A DNA stretch of 6,531 nt, taken from Chloroflexota bacterium. GTDB lineage: Bacteria; Chloroflexota; Limnocylindria; Limnocylindrales; CSP1-4. The translations under genes and the position numbers were made by a program. The stretch lies in NCBI GenBank assembly GCA_021802185.1, contig JAKAAV010000136.1, positions 1 through 6,531 of the forward strand, given 5' to 3'. This document shows, piece after piece, positions 1-5,885 of the stretch (the stretch's first letter is position 1; each line of letters begins with the position of its first letter). The notes below the pieces were generated by a model, which had not been told where the DNA came from, made no database searches, and saw nothing but the letters and a program-made list of their open reading frames with translations.

Positions 1-495
1 GACGATCGAGCCCGGCGTGCCGCTCGCGACGAACACCCGCGCGACCTCGCGGGTGCACAGGAAGACGCCGCGCGCGTTCGTCTCCAGCATCTCGTCCCAG
101 TCCGAGGCGGAGAGCGCGAGGAACGACCCGACCGGCTGGACCCCGGCGCAGTTGACGAGGATGTCGAGACGCCCGAGCGAATCGACGGCCGCGTTCACCG
201 CGCGCCGCACGGCCGCCTCGTCCGACACGTCGACCTCGATCGCCTCGGCGATCCCGCCGCCGCGCCGGATCCGGGCGCACGTCCCCTCGGGCCCGTCGTC
301 CGCATGTCGAGCCGCGACTGCGATCGCCGCGCCCGCCTCGGCGAGCCGCTCGGCGATGCCGGCGCCGATCCCGGACGTTCCTCCCGTGACGAGCGCGACC
401 CGCCCCGACAGGTCGAGTGCGCGGGACACGGGGAGGGAGGCCGCCGCCGCGCGCGGCCCCGCATCCGGCGCGTCTCCGCCGTCGATCCCCGTCAC
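1..495 (-). CDS. Short-chain dehydrogenase/reductase (SDR), N-terminal part, cut by window edge
   Basis: The 165 visible codons form the N-terminal Rossmann half of a classical SDR oxidoreductase, a cytoplasmic NAD(P)-dependent enzyme. The cofactor motif TGGTSGIG is at residues 37-44, an acidic V-D-V that contacts adenine at 88-90, NCAG (variant of NNAG) at 115-118, and the structural catalytic Asn in NARG at 140-143. Arg63 just after strand beta-2 favours NADP(H), by inference. The Ser-Tyr-Lys triad lies beyond base 1, so activity and substrate cannot be judged. The start used is GTG at 495-493, with a weak GGATGG seven bases upstream. It gives an Ala/Pro/Gly-rich extension of about 27 residues before the fold. 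GTG at 429-427 gives the usual SDR length but has no visible ribosome-binding site. The gene begins 13 bases after the cupin stop codon, so it is probably cotranscribed with it. Confidence 0.92.
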   Translation of the reverse strand, partial: MTGIDGGDAPDAGPRAAAASLPVSRALDLSGRVALVTGGTSGIGAGIAERLAEAGAAIAVAARHADDGPEGTCARIRRGGGIAEAIEVDVSDEAAVRRAVNAAVDSLGRLDILVNCAGVQPVGSFLALSASDWDEMLETNARGVFLCTREVARVFVASGTPGSIV

Positions 496-508
496 GCCGC
501 GACCATCC

Positions 509-964
509 TCAGAACCGACACAGTCGCGCGATCCGGTCGGCGTGGTCGGGATGCGCGGCAGCCAGCTCGTCCCGGTGCGCGAACGTGACCACGTCGTCGG
601 CGTAGGGCGGCGCCATGAACGTCGACACCAGCGTCCAGTCGCCGAGGGGCTCCGCCGCCTGCCACGTGCCCGCCGGCACCGCCACCTGCGGCAACTCACC
701 CGCTTCGAGGTCCGAGCCGAGGACCGGCTCGGAGACCGTCCCGCCTGGACCGATCAGGAGCATCCGGGCCGGAGCGCCGGCGTGGTGCGCCCAGATCTCG
801 AGGTGCTCGAGGCGATGGAGCGCCGAGAACTCCGGTCGCGCCATCAGGTAGTAGATGGCGCTCGAGCGCTCGTCGCGCCACGTCTCCGCGACGTGCCCGC
901 CTTCCGGCTCGAGCGGCGTGAGCCCGAGGCGGCGGATCACCTCGGCCGCGGTCATCCACGTCAT
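509..964 (-). CDS. Cupin_5 / DUF985 family protein
   Basis: This is a 151-residue cytoplasmic protein of the DUF985 (cupin_5) family, small single-domain beta-barrels of poorly known function. Family hallmarks in order are LGLTPLEPEGGHVAETWR (13-30), the strand SAIYYL (35-40), HRLEHLEIW (50-58, usually HR...DEIWH), LGSD (82-85), LPQVAVPAGTWQAA (91-104), and a C-terminal region ending HPDHADRIARL (138-148) where relatives have a similar helix. Length is normal for the family. The ATG at 964-962 overlaps the TGA of the upstream membrane-protein gene as ATGA, suggesting translational coupling; ATG at 955-953 is an alternative start. No strong ribosome-binding site is visible, which fits coupling. 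The family assignment is firm. Substrate, metal and ligand are unknown. Context (membrane protein before, SDR after) does not reveal a pathway. Confidence 0.9.
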   Translation of the reverse strand: MTWMTAAEVIRRLGLTPLEPEGGHVAETWRDERSSAIYYLMARPEFSALHRLEHLEIWAHHAGAPARMLLIGPGGTVSEPVLGSDLEAGELPQVAVPAGTWQAAEPLGDWTLVSTFMAPPYADDVVTFAHRDELAAAHPDHADRIARLCRF

Positions 965-2163
965 GGCGACCCCCGCCCCGATCCTGACCGCGGATCCGGG
1001 CCGGGCGTTGCCGGCGGCTCCCGCCCGACGGTCGACGACTCGTACCCCATCGCCGTTCCCGCCCTGGCGCTCCGCGGACGCTCCTCGCGCGCGAGCGCGA
1101 AGCGCAGCGACGCGTACGCGACCAGGTCCACCGCGAGTCCGCCGAGCCCGGCCAGCTGCGACGTGTAGAACACGAAGACCTGCGCGATGAGGATCCACAC
1201 GAGCAGGCCGCGCAGCATCCAGTGGTAGGCGGCGGCTCGCGACGTGTGGAGGGCCGGGATCGCGCGGAGCACGAGCGCGACGCCGACGAGGGTCGCGCCG
1301 GCCTCGCCGATCCGGGCGACGGCCCCCGTCTGTCCGGGGGCGGACCTCTCCGTCGCGAGCAGCACCGTGACCACGCCGACGACGGCCGCCGCCGTGTACG
1401 CGAGGACACCGACGATCAGCGCCGGGTCGAACCATTCGCGCGACGCGAGGTGCGAGTACGCGCGCGCCAGCCGCGAGGGGAGGGCCTCGATCGACGCCCA
1501 TCGGTCGGGGGCCGTCGGGAGCGCCTCCACGTAGCGTCGGAGGTCGTCCGCAAGATCCACGTCGCCCACGCCGGCGGCCGGTGACGTCGAGGTGTCTCCG
1601 GCGTCGGCCCGTGCGGCCGAGGTGTCGGGCAGGCCGTCCAGGAGCGCGAGGATCCGCGCCCGGTCGTCCGGCTGGATCGGCCGGTCGACGTGAGCCGCCA
1701 GCAGGGCGAGCGCGTTGCCGAGATGCTCGCGCGCGCTCAGGCTTCGCCGGCCGACGGCGGCGCGGCCGACGAGGAACACCGCCACGAACACCACGTAGAT
1801 CAGCGCGACGGCGGGCCGGAAGAAGTAGTTGTTGTCCGAGGTCAGGAACTTGCCGATCTCGTCGATGAACGTGCCGAAGCCGAGGCCGGCCACGATCGCC
1901 GCGAGCCACTGGATCGAGCGGTCCAGGAACACCAGCAGCATGCCGAGCGCGACGAGCATGAGCAGGCCGCCCCACAGCATGTGGGCGATGTGGAGCCCGC
2001 TGCCGCCCAGTCGCGGGTAGCCGGTCAGTGCAAGGAACCCGCGGATCGACAGGAACGACACGACGGCCGACACGAGGAACGTCTCGAGCAGCCCGGGAGC
2101 GTCGACGTTCCGCGTCCGCCGACCGACGTTTCGACCCACCGTCTTGAAACCTCGCCCGGGCAT
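961..2163 (-). CDS. Conserved multi-pass membrane protein of unknown function
   Basis: This is a 400-residue integral membrane protein. Hydrophobic segments lie at about 24-47, 57-80, 84-104 and 115-137. A soluble, Ala/Asp-rich region (138-245) follows, then segments at about 247-270, 284-304, 314-333 and 338-356, and a polar Pro/Gly/Arg-rich tail. The best conserved-looking stretch is GFGTFIDEIGKFLTSDNNYF (95-114), with charged residues at the end of the third helix. From memory, similar stretches occur in uncharacterised actinobacterial membrane proteins, but no function is known to me. Three starts are possible: ATG 2187-2185, ATG 2163-2161 (used), and GTG 2139-2137, which has the best ribosome-binding site (GAGGT, nine bases upstream). 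All leave the first helix intact. It is the first gene of the leftward operon, and its stop overlaps the cupin start. The frame stays open further upstream, but that part lies opposite the transporter gene and is unlike this protein. Confidence 0.82.
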   Translation of the reverse strand: MPGRGFKTVGRNVGRRTRNVDAPGLLETFLVSAVVSFLSIRGFLALTGYPRLGGSGLHIAHMLWGGLLMLVALGMLLVFLDRSIQWLAAIVAGLGFGTFIDEIGKFLTSDNNYFFRPAVALIYVVFVAVFLVGRAAVGRRSLSAREHLGNALALLAAHVDRPIQPDDRARILALLDGLPDTSAARADAGDTSTSPAAGVGDVDLADDLRRYVEALPTAPDRWASIEALPSRLARAYSHLASREWFDPALIVGVLAYTAAAVVGVVTVLLATERSAPGQTGAVARIGEAGATLVGVALVLRAIPALHTSRAAAYHWMLRGLLVWILIAQVFVFYTSQLAGLGGLAVDLVAYASLRFALAREERPRSARAGTAMGYESSTVGREPPATPGPDPRSGSGRGSP

Positions 2164-2243
2164 GACCCAACCCACGGCCGGCAGCATACGTCGGCGGGGG
2201 CGCGTGAACCGGTGGGGACGCATCTGCTCCTGTGGTCGGAGTG

Positions 2244-2268
2244 CGCACCGCGGCCGCCATCCGGTGCG
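2244..2268. repeat. Inverted repeat CGCACCG-N11-CGGTGCG
   Basis: Two perfect 7-base arms (2244-2250 and 2262-2268) are separated by 11 bases, near the middle of the divergent intergenic region. The 18-base centre-to-centre distance is close to two helical turns, as expected for a dimeric repressor operator. In DNA this GC-rich some such repeats arise by chance. No regulator gene is next to it in the window, so an operator role is only inferred. Confidence 0.4.
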
Positions 2269-2324
2269 GTCGACGCCGCCACCACCGACGGAGGCGCTCG
2301 CCGCCGCGGGCCGGAATCCCCGCA

Positions 2325-2353
2325 TGGAATCGACGTCGCGCCTCGGATAGACT
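2325..2353 (+). promoter_or_regulatory. Candidate promoter of the transporter gene
   Basis: A TAGACT -10 element (2348-2353, four of six consensus bases) follows a weak TGGAAT -35 element (2325-2330, three of six) with an ideal 17-base spacer. It stands out as relatively AT-containing in very GC-rich surroundings. Transcription would start near 2360, giving a leader of about 45 bases with the inverted repeat at 2361-2378 at its very beginning. Confidence 0.35.
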
Positions 2354-2360
2354 CGCCGTG

Positions 2361-2378
2361 CGACAGACGCGCCTGTCG
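2361..2378. repeat. Inverted repeat CGACAG-N6-CTGTCG
   Basis: Perfect 6-base arms (2361-2366 and 2373-2378) flank a 6-base spacer, directly downstream of the predicted -10 element of the transporter gene and 14 bases before its Shine-Dalgarno sequence. It could be an operator blocking initiation or a small hairpin at the 5' end of the mRNA. The position is suggestive, but the repeat is short. Confidence 0.4.
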
Positions 2379-2391
2379 GAGCCGCGAGGAC

Positions 2392-2398
2392 GAGGGGG
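2392..2398 (+). promoter_or_regulatory. Ribosome-binding site of the transporter gene
   Basis: GAGGGGG lies six bases before the ATG at 2405. It is a strong site and fixes the start of the transporter-CNB fusion. Confidence 0.75.
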
Positions 2399-2404
2399 CC
2401 AGCG

Positions 2405-4246
2405 ATGACTGCGGCAGCGCCGCCCATTTCCCAGCCGTCGGCGTTCGCCGTCTTCCGGCGCCCGACGTTCACGCTGCTCTGGTCGGGCCAGTTCATCTCG
2501 ACGATCGGCGACGCGCTGCTGATCGCCGGCGCCGGCATCCTGATCTTCCAGCGGACGAACTCGGCCCTGAGCGTCGGGCTCATGGCCGCCGCGACCGTCG
2601 CGCCGGCCATCGTCTTCGGGCTCATCGCCGGCGTCGTCGTCGATCGCTACGACCGCAAGCGGATCATGCTCATGGCCGATCTGCTGCGGGCCGGCATCGT
2701 GGTGCTCATCCCCCTCGCGGTCGGGTTCGACCTGATCTTCCTGTACCTGCTCGTCGCGGCGTCGGCGGCGGTCAGCGAGTTCTTCAACCCCGCGCTGGAC
2801 GCGACGCTGCCCGAGATCGCGCCGGACGAGGAGCTGGGCGCGGCGAACTCGCTCATGGCCATCAGCTCGTTCGGATCCACGGCGGTCGGCCTCGCGGCGG
2901 GCGGCCTCATCGCGGCGCTCGGCGACGTGCAATGGGCCTTCGTGCTCGACGCGATCAGCTTCGCGTTCTCGGCCGTCTGCACGTACTTCGCGACGATCCC
3001 GAAGATCCCGGTCTCCGGCGACACGTCGATCCGGGCCGTCGGATCGAACCTGAAGGACGGGTTCCGGGTCCTCGTTCAGACTCCGATCCTGCGCTCCATG
3101 CTGCCGATCGCGATCGTGTACGCGATCGCGTGCGTGGGCATCTGGAACGCGTTGCTGCTGCCGTTCTCCGTGCGCGCGCTCGGCGCGAACACGTTCGAGT
3201 ACGGCCTGCAGGAGGGCCTGACGTCGGTCGGCTTCGTCATCGGCAGCCTCGCGCTGGCGCAGGTCGTCGGCCGCCTTCGCGAGGGGCAGTGGCTCGTCAT
3301 GGGCTACCTCGCGATGGGGATCATGGGGATCGCATACGGGCTCAGCCACTCGATCGAGCTCGCGATCGCCGCCGTCGCCCTCAGCGGGTTCGCCAACGCC
3401 TTCACGAGCACCGCCGGCCGCCTCATCCGCCAGCGGAACACGCCTCGGGAGTTCCGCGGCCGCGTCATGAGCACCTTCTCCGTCATCACCAGCGTCTTCG
3501 GGATCATCGGGATGGTGCTCGCAGGCCTCGCCGACGTCGTCGACATCCGGATGCTGATCGTCGTCGCCTCGGGCGCGACGATCGTCATCGGGCTGTTCGC
3601 CGCGGTGCTGCCCGGTCTGGGCCAGCCGCCGGCCGAGTGGCGCCGCCTGGCGCAGGTGCTCCACGCCGCGCCCGCGCGAGGCGGCCTGACCGGCCTCCGA
3701 CCGGTGACGCTCGCCGACTTCGAATCGCTGGTCGGGCTCGTGCCGACCCTGCGCAACCTCGACCGCTCGGGACGCGAGGATCTGCTGGTCCACGGCCAGA
3801 TCGGGGAGGCGCCGGCCGGCACGCGCGTGGTCGCGCAGGGCGACCCGGGCGAGGCTGCCTACTTCGTGCTCGAGGGGAAGGCCGTCGCCGGGATCCCGAA
3901 CGGCGACGAGTACCGCTCGCTCTCCGAGATGGTGCCGGGCGACTTCTTCGGGGAGATCGCGGCGCTGACGGGCACGAACCGGACGGCGAACGTGGTCGCG
4001 GCCGAGCCCATGACCCTGCTCGAGGTCCCGGCCCCGACGCTCCGGCGTCTCATGCACGCGCCCGGGATGGGCGAGCTCGTGATGGGCAAGATGAGCGAGC
4101 GACTGGCACGCACGAGCCGCGCGGATCTGCCGAAGTTCTCCGGCCTCGACCAGGCCGACCTGCGCGAGCTGCGCAGCGGTCCGACACAGCCGTCGACGCC
4201 CGCCGCCCCCGGCACCCCGTCCGCACCTGTGGAGGCCGGTATCTAG
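2405..4246 (+). CDS. MFS_3-type exporter fused to a C-terminal cyclic-nucleotide-binding domain
   Basis: This 613-residue fusion has two parts. Residues 1-405 are a major facilitator of the MFS_3 (EntS-like) type, with twelve hydrophobic segments at about 21-48, 55-79, 87-106, 109-130, 148-172, 177-198, 228-254, 266-288, 296-314, 317-338, 355-379 and 382-405. The loop motif GVVVDRYDRKR (76-86) and the family's second-half motif QRNTPREFRGRVMS (343-356) are present. Such carriers use the proton gradient to export siderophores, drugs or other small molecules; the substrate here is unknown. After a linker, residues about 434-555 form a CNB beta-roll: GEAAYFVLEGKAVAG (482-496), then the phosphate-binding cassette PGDFFGEIAALTGTNRTA (511-528). 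Its ligand-binding Glu517 and Arg526 are kept, so cAMP or cGMP binding is plausible. A helix follows, then LPKFSGLDQADLREL (575-589) and a Pro/Ser/Thr-rich tail. The domain would face the cytoplasm and could gate transport; that is inference. The gene stands alone, divergent from its left neighbours. Confidence 0.93.
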   Translation: MTAAAPPISQPSAFAVFRRPTFTLLWSGQFISTIGDALLIAGAGILIFQRTNSALSVGLMAAATVAPAIVFGLIAGVVVDRYDRKRIMLMADLLRAGIVVLIPLAVGFDLIFLYLLVAASAAVSEFFNPALDATLPEIAPDEELGAANSLMAISSFGSTAVGLAAGGLIAALGDVQWAFVLDAISFAFSAVCTYFATIPKIPVSGDTSIRAVGSNLKDGFRVLVQTPILRSMLPIAIVYAIACVGIWNALLLPFSVRALGANTFEYGLQEGLTSVGFVIGSLALAQVVGRLREGQWLVMGYLAMGIMGIAYGLSHSIELAIAAVALSGFANAFTSTAGRLIRQRNTPREFRGRVMSTFSVITSVFGIIGMVLAGLADVVDIRMLIVVASGATIVIGLFAAVLPGLGQPPAEWRRLAQVLHAAPARGGLTGLRPVTLADFESLVGLVPTLRNLDRSGREDLLVHGQIGEAPAGTRVVAQGDPGEAAYFVLEGKAVAGIPNGDEYRSLSEMVPGDFFGEIAALTGTNRTANVVAAEPMTLLEVPAPTLRRLMHAPGMGELVMGKMSERLARTSRADLPKFSGLDQADLRELRSGPTQPSTPAAPGTPSAPVEAGI

Positions 4247-4347
4247 CTCGCCGGGCCGAACCGGGACAGGCGCGGTCCTCGGCGGGGCGGCCTGCTCCCT
4301 GACCGGGTCGATCGGCGGTCCTGGGTGGGCAGCGCCGGGAGCGCGCG

Positions 4348-4371
4348 AACGGGCGACGTGTCCGTTTTATT
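4348..4371 (+). terminator. Possible Rho-independent terminator after the transporter gene
   Basis: AACGGGC (4348-4354) can pair with GTCCGTT (4360-4366) around a 5-base loop, with one G-U pair. The T-rich sequence TTATT (4367-4371) follows directly. It lies about 100 bases after the transporter stop. The stem is modest and the T-run is broken by an A, so it may be weak. The same AT-rich patch could instead serve as the -35 region of a promoter for the hydrolase gene (TTGCAC at 4370-4375), although no good -10 element lies at normal spacing. The rest of 4247-4347 shows nothing clear beyond a chance-level direct repeat, GCGGTCCT, at 4272 and 4315. Confidence 0.4.
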
Positions 4372-4400
4372 GCACCTTATCGGCCGAAACCCGATGTACG

Positions 4401-4453
4401 CTCCCGCGATCGTGCAGCGTCCGCGTGCTGGGGCGGACGCGATCGTTGGGGGG
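4401..4453 (+). promoter_or_regulatory. Leader stem-loop that may cover the hydrolase ribosome-binding site
   Basis: The core is a perfect hairpin: GCGTCCGC (4417-4424), an 8-base loop, GCGGACGC (4433-4440). Beyond a 5-base bulge (4412-4416), GCGATC (4406-4411) can pair with GATCGT (4441-4446). After one mismatch, CTCC (4401-4404) can pair with GGGG (4448-4451). Those G residues belong to the GGGGGG Shine-Dalgarno run (4448-4453), which ends five bases before the GTG start. A folded leader could therefore limit translation. The folding was done by eye, without energy calculation. Confidence 0.4.
4405..4446. repeat. Direct repeat CGCGATCGT, two copies 33 bases apart
   Basis: The 9-base sequence CGCGATCGT occurs at 4405-4413 and again at 4438-4446, flanking the core leader hairpin. 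The 33-base offset is roughly three helical turns, compatible with two protein-binding sites on one DNA face. The inner CGATCG is itself palindromic, which is also why the copies can pair with each other in the leader stem. Confidence 0.45.
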
Positions 4454-4458
4454 CGCGC

Positions 4459-5856
4459 GTGGACACGGATCCCGTCATCGAGCCACTCGGTCCGAAGCTG
4501 GCGGCCCGTGTCGCCCGGTTCGTCACCGAACACCGCCTTCCGGGCGCGTCCGTCGGCATCGTTCGCGACGGGCGCCTCGCGTGGACGGCCATGCACGGTT
4601 TCGCGGACTTCTCCACGGGCGCCCGGCCCGACGCGCAGACCCTCTATCGGATCGCCTCGATCACGAAGACGTTCACCGCGACGGCGATCCTGCAGCTGCG
4701 CGATGACGGCCGGCTGCAGCTCGACGACCCGCTCGTCGCCCACGTCCCGGAGTTCGCGCAGGCGGCGAATCCCTTTGGCCTGGTCGACCGCGTCACGATC
4801 CGGCGGCTGCTGACGCATCGCTCGGGGCTGCAGTCGGAGCTGCCCGTGCTGGATCCCCGCCGGGTCACGTTCCTGCGACCGGACGAGCTCGTCGGGATGC
4901 TGGACCGCGTCCGCGTCGTCATCCCGCCCGACTCGCAGTTCAAGTACTCGAACCTCGGGTTCGAGCTCCTCGGCGAGGTCGTGCACCGCGTCTCCGGGCA
5001 GCCATACCCGACGTACGTCGCGCAGCATGTCACGGGCCCGCTCGGCATGCGGGCGACCGTCCACGAGCCGACCGGCGAACTGCATGGCTGGTGTGCGGTC
5101 GGCTACGACGCGCGCGGATACGAGGATCGCTGCGCCACGTCCCGCGACATCGACTCGCTGGGCATGAGCGCGTCGGCCGGCCTCTGGTCCTCCGTCGAGG
5201 ACCTCGCATGCTGGGTCGGGCAGCAGTCGCGGCGCGACGACGACGATCGCCGTGGGCCGGGGCAGGTGCTCGACGGTCCGAGCCTGCGCGAGATGCACCA
5301 GCCACTGGTCCTGAACGATCCCGGATGGACGGAGGCGAACGGGTTCGGCTGGTACGTGACCCGCGAGGACGGCGTCGACTGGGTCGGCCATTCCGGAACG
5401 ATGTTCGGCTTCACCAGCAACGTGGTGTTCGAGCCGGCCGAGGGGCTGGGCGCGATCGTGCTGCTGAATGGAATCGGGCCCGCCGACCGGCTGGCACGGT
5501 CGCTCTGCTCCGCCGTGCTCGACACGCACCGGGATGCGCGCGCCATGGAGGCGCTGCCGAAGTCGCCGCCAGGTCCGACTCCGGCGGCCTGGGAACAGCT
5601 CATCGGCACGTACCGGGACGAGGCGTTCGCGTGGGACGTTCGCGTGGAGTGCCAGCGCGAGGAGCTGGTCTGCGTCATTCCCGACTCACCGCACAGTCCG
5701 CATCGCCTCTCGGCGACCGAGGATCCCCTCGTGTTCACGGTCGGAGGGGGGCGGTACGGGGGCGAGTCCGCCACATTCCTGTGCGGGTCGGATGGTCGGA
5801 TCGACGGGCTCAACCTGGCAGGGAATCCCCTCGTGCGACTGGCCGCGCTGGCTTGA
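4459..5856 (+). CDS. Class C beta-lactamase-like serine hydrolase, cytoplasmic
   Basis: This is a 465-residue serine hydrolase of the beta-lactamase (class C)/penicillin-binding-protein-like superfamily, which includes esterases, D-aminopeptidases and D,D-peptidases. Catalytic motifs are SITK (Ser67, Lys70), YSN (Tyr163-Asn165) and HSG (311-313, in place of KTG, as is common in the esterase/peptidase branch). LLTHRSGL (117-124) is a typical family landmark. The catalytic domain ends near 365. Residues about 378-465, starting LIGTYRDEAF, look like the beta-rich C-terminal domain seen in many relatives. There is no signal peptide, so unlike true AmpC enzymes it should act in the cytoplasm; antibiotic resistance is not implied. 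A charged insert, RRDDDDRR (258-265), is unusual. The start is GTG at 4459, preceded at five bases by GGGGGG. The gene stands alone behind a structured leader. Family is certain; substrate is unknown. Confidence 0.92.
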   Translation: MDTDPVIEPLGPKLAARVARFVTEHRLPGASVGIVRDGRLAWTAMHGFADFSTGARPDAQTLYRIASITKTFTATAILQLRDDGRLQLDDPLVAHVPEFAQAANPFGLVDRVTIRRLLTHRSGLQSELPVLDPRRVTFLRPDELVGMLDRVRVVIPPDSQFKYSNLGFELLGEVVHRVSGQPYPTYVAQHVTGPLGMRATVHEPTGELHGWCAVGYDARGYEDRCATSRDIDSLGMSASAGLWSSVEDLACWVGQQSRRDDDDRRGPGQVLDGPSLREMHQPLVLNDPGWTEANGFGWYVTREDGVDWVGHSGTMFGFTSNVVFEPAEGLGAIVLLNGIGPADRLARSLCSAVLDTHRDARAMEALPKSPPGPTPAAWEQLIGTYRDEAFAWDVRVECQREELVCVIPDSPHSPHRLSATEDPLVFTVGGGRYGGESATFLCGSDGRIDGLNLAGNPLVRLAALA

Positions 5857-5867
5857 CGTGCCGGGCG

Positions 5868-5885
5868 CGCGTGTGACGCGAATTT
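5868..5885 (+). terminator. Weak hairpin after the hydrolase stop codon
   Basis: CGCGT (5868-5872) and ACGCG (5876-5880) can form a 5-bp stem with a 3-base loop, followed by AATTT, 12 bases after the stop codon. Stem and T-run are both short, so termination here is only possible. No better terminator is visible before the next gene. Confidence 0.25.

Larger units (their letters stand above)
2164..2404. promoter_or_regulatory. Divergent intergenic region
   Basis: These 241 bases separate the leftward membrane-protein operon from the rightward transporter gene, so promoters for both should lie here. No convincing coding frame was found. A plausible rightward promoter and two inverted repeats are listed separately. 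For the leftward operon the only hint is TATGCT on the minus strand at 2188-2183, without a good -35 element at normal spacing, so that promoter is unresolved. Confidence 0.6.

Noticed and set aside
2164..2625. Upstream extension of the membrane-protein frame to ATG 2625
   Set aside because: It would overlap the start of the divergent transporter gene, and the extra residues have no hydrophobic or domain character. Starts at 2187, 2163 or 2139 are more sensible.
509..4057. Very long open frame (1182 codons) on the minus strand running through the transporter region
   Set aside because: Only its last 151 codons (the cupin) look like protein. The rest is Arg/Asp/Glu-rich and lies antisense to the transporter or in the wrong frame of the membrane-protein gene, as expected from third-position GC bias.
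1690..4302. 870-codon plus-strand open frame overlapping the transporter
   Set aside because: The composition is dominated by Arg, Gly, Ala and Pro without any domain. It is the +1 shadow of the transporter and antisense to the membrane protein.
4247..4347. Direct repeat GCGGTCCT (4272 and 4315) and short GGAC/GTCC hairpin after the transporter
   Set aside because: They are short, lack a T-run and are expected by chance at this GC content.
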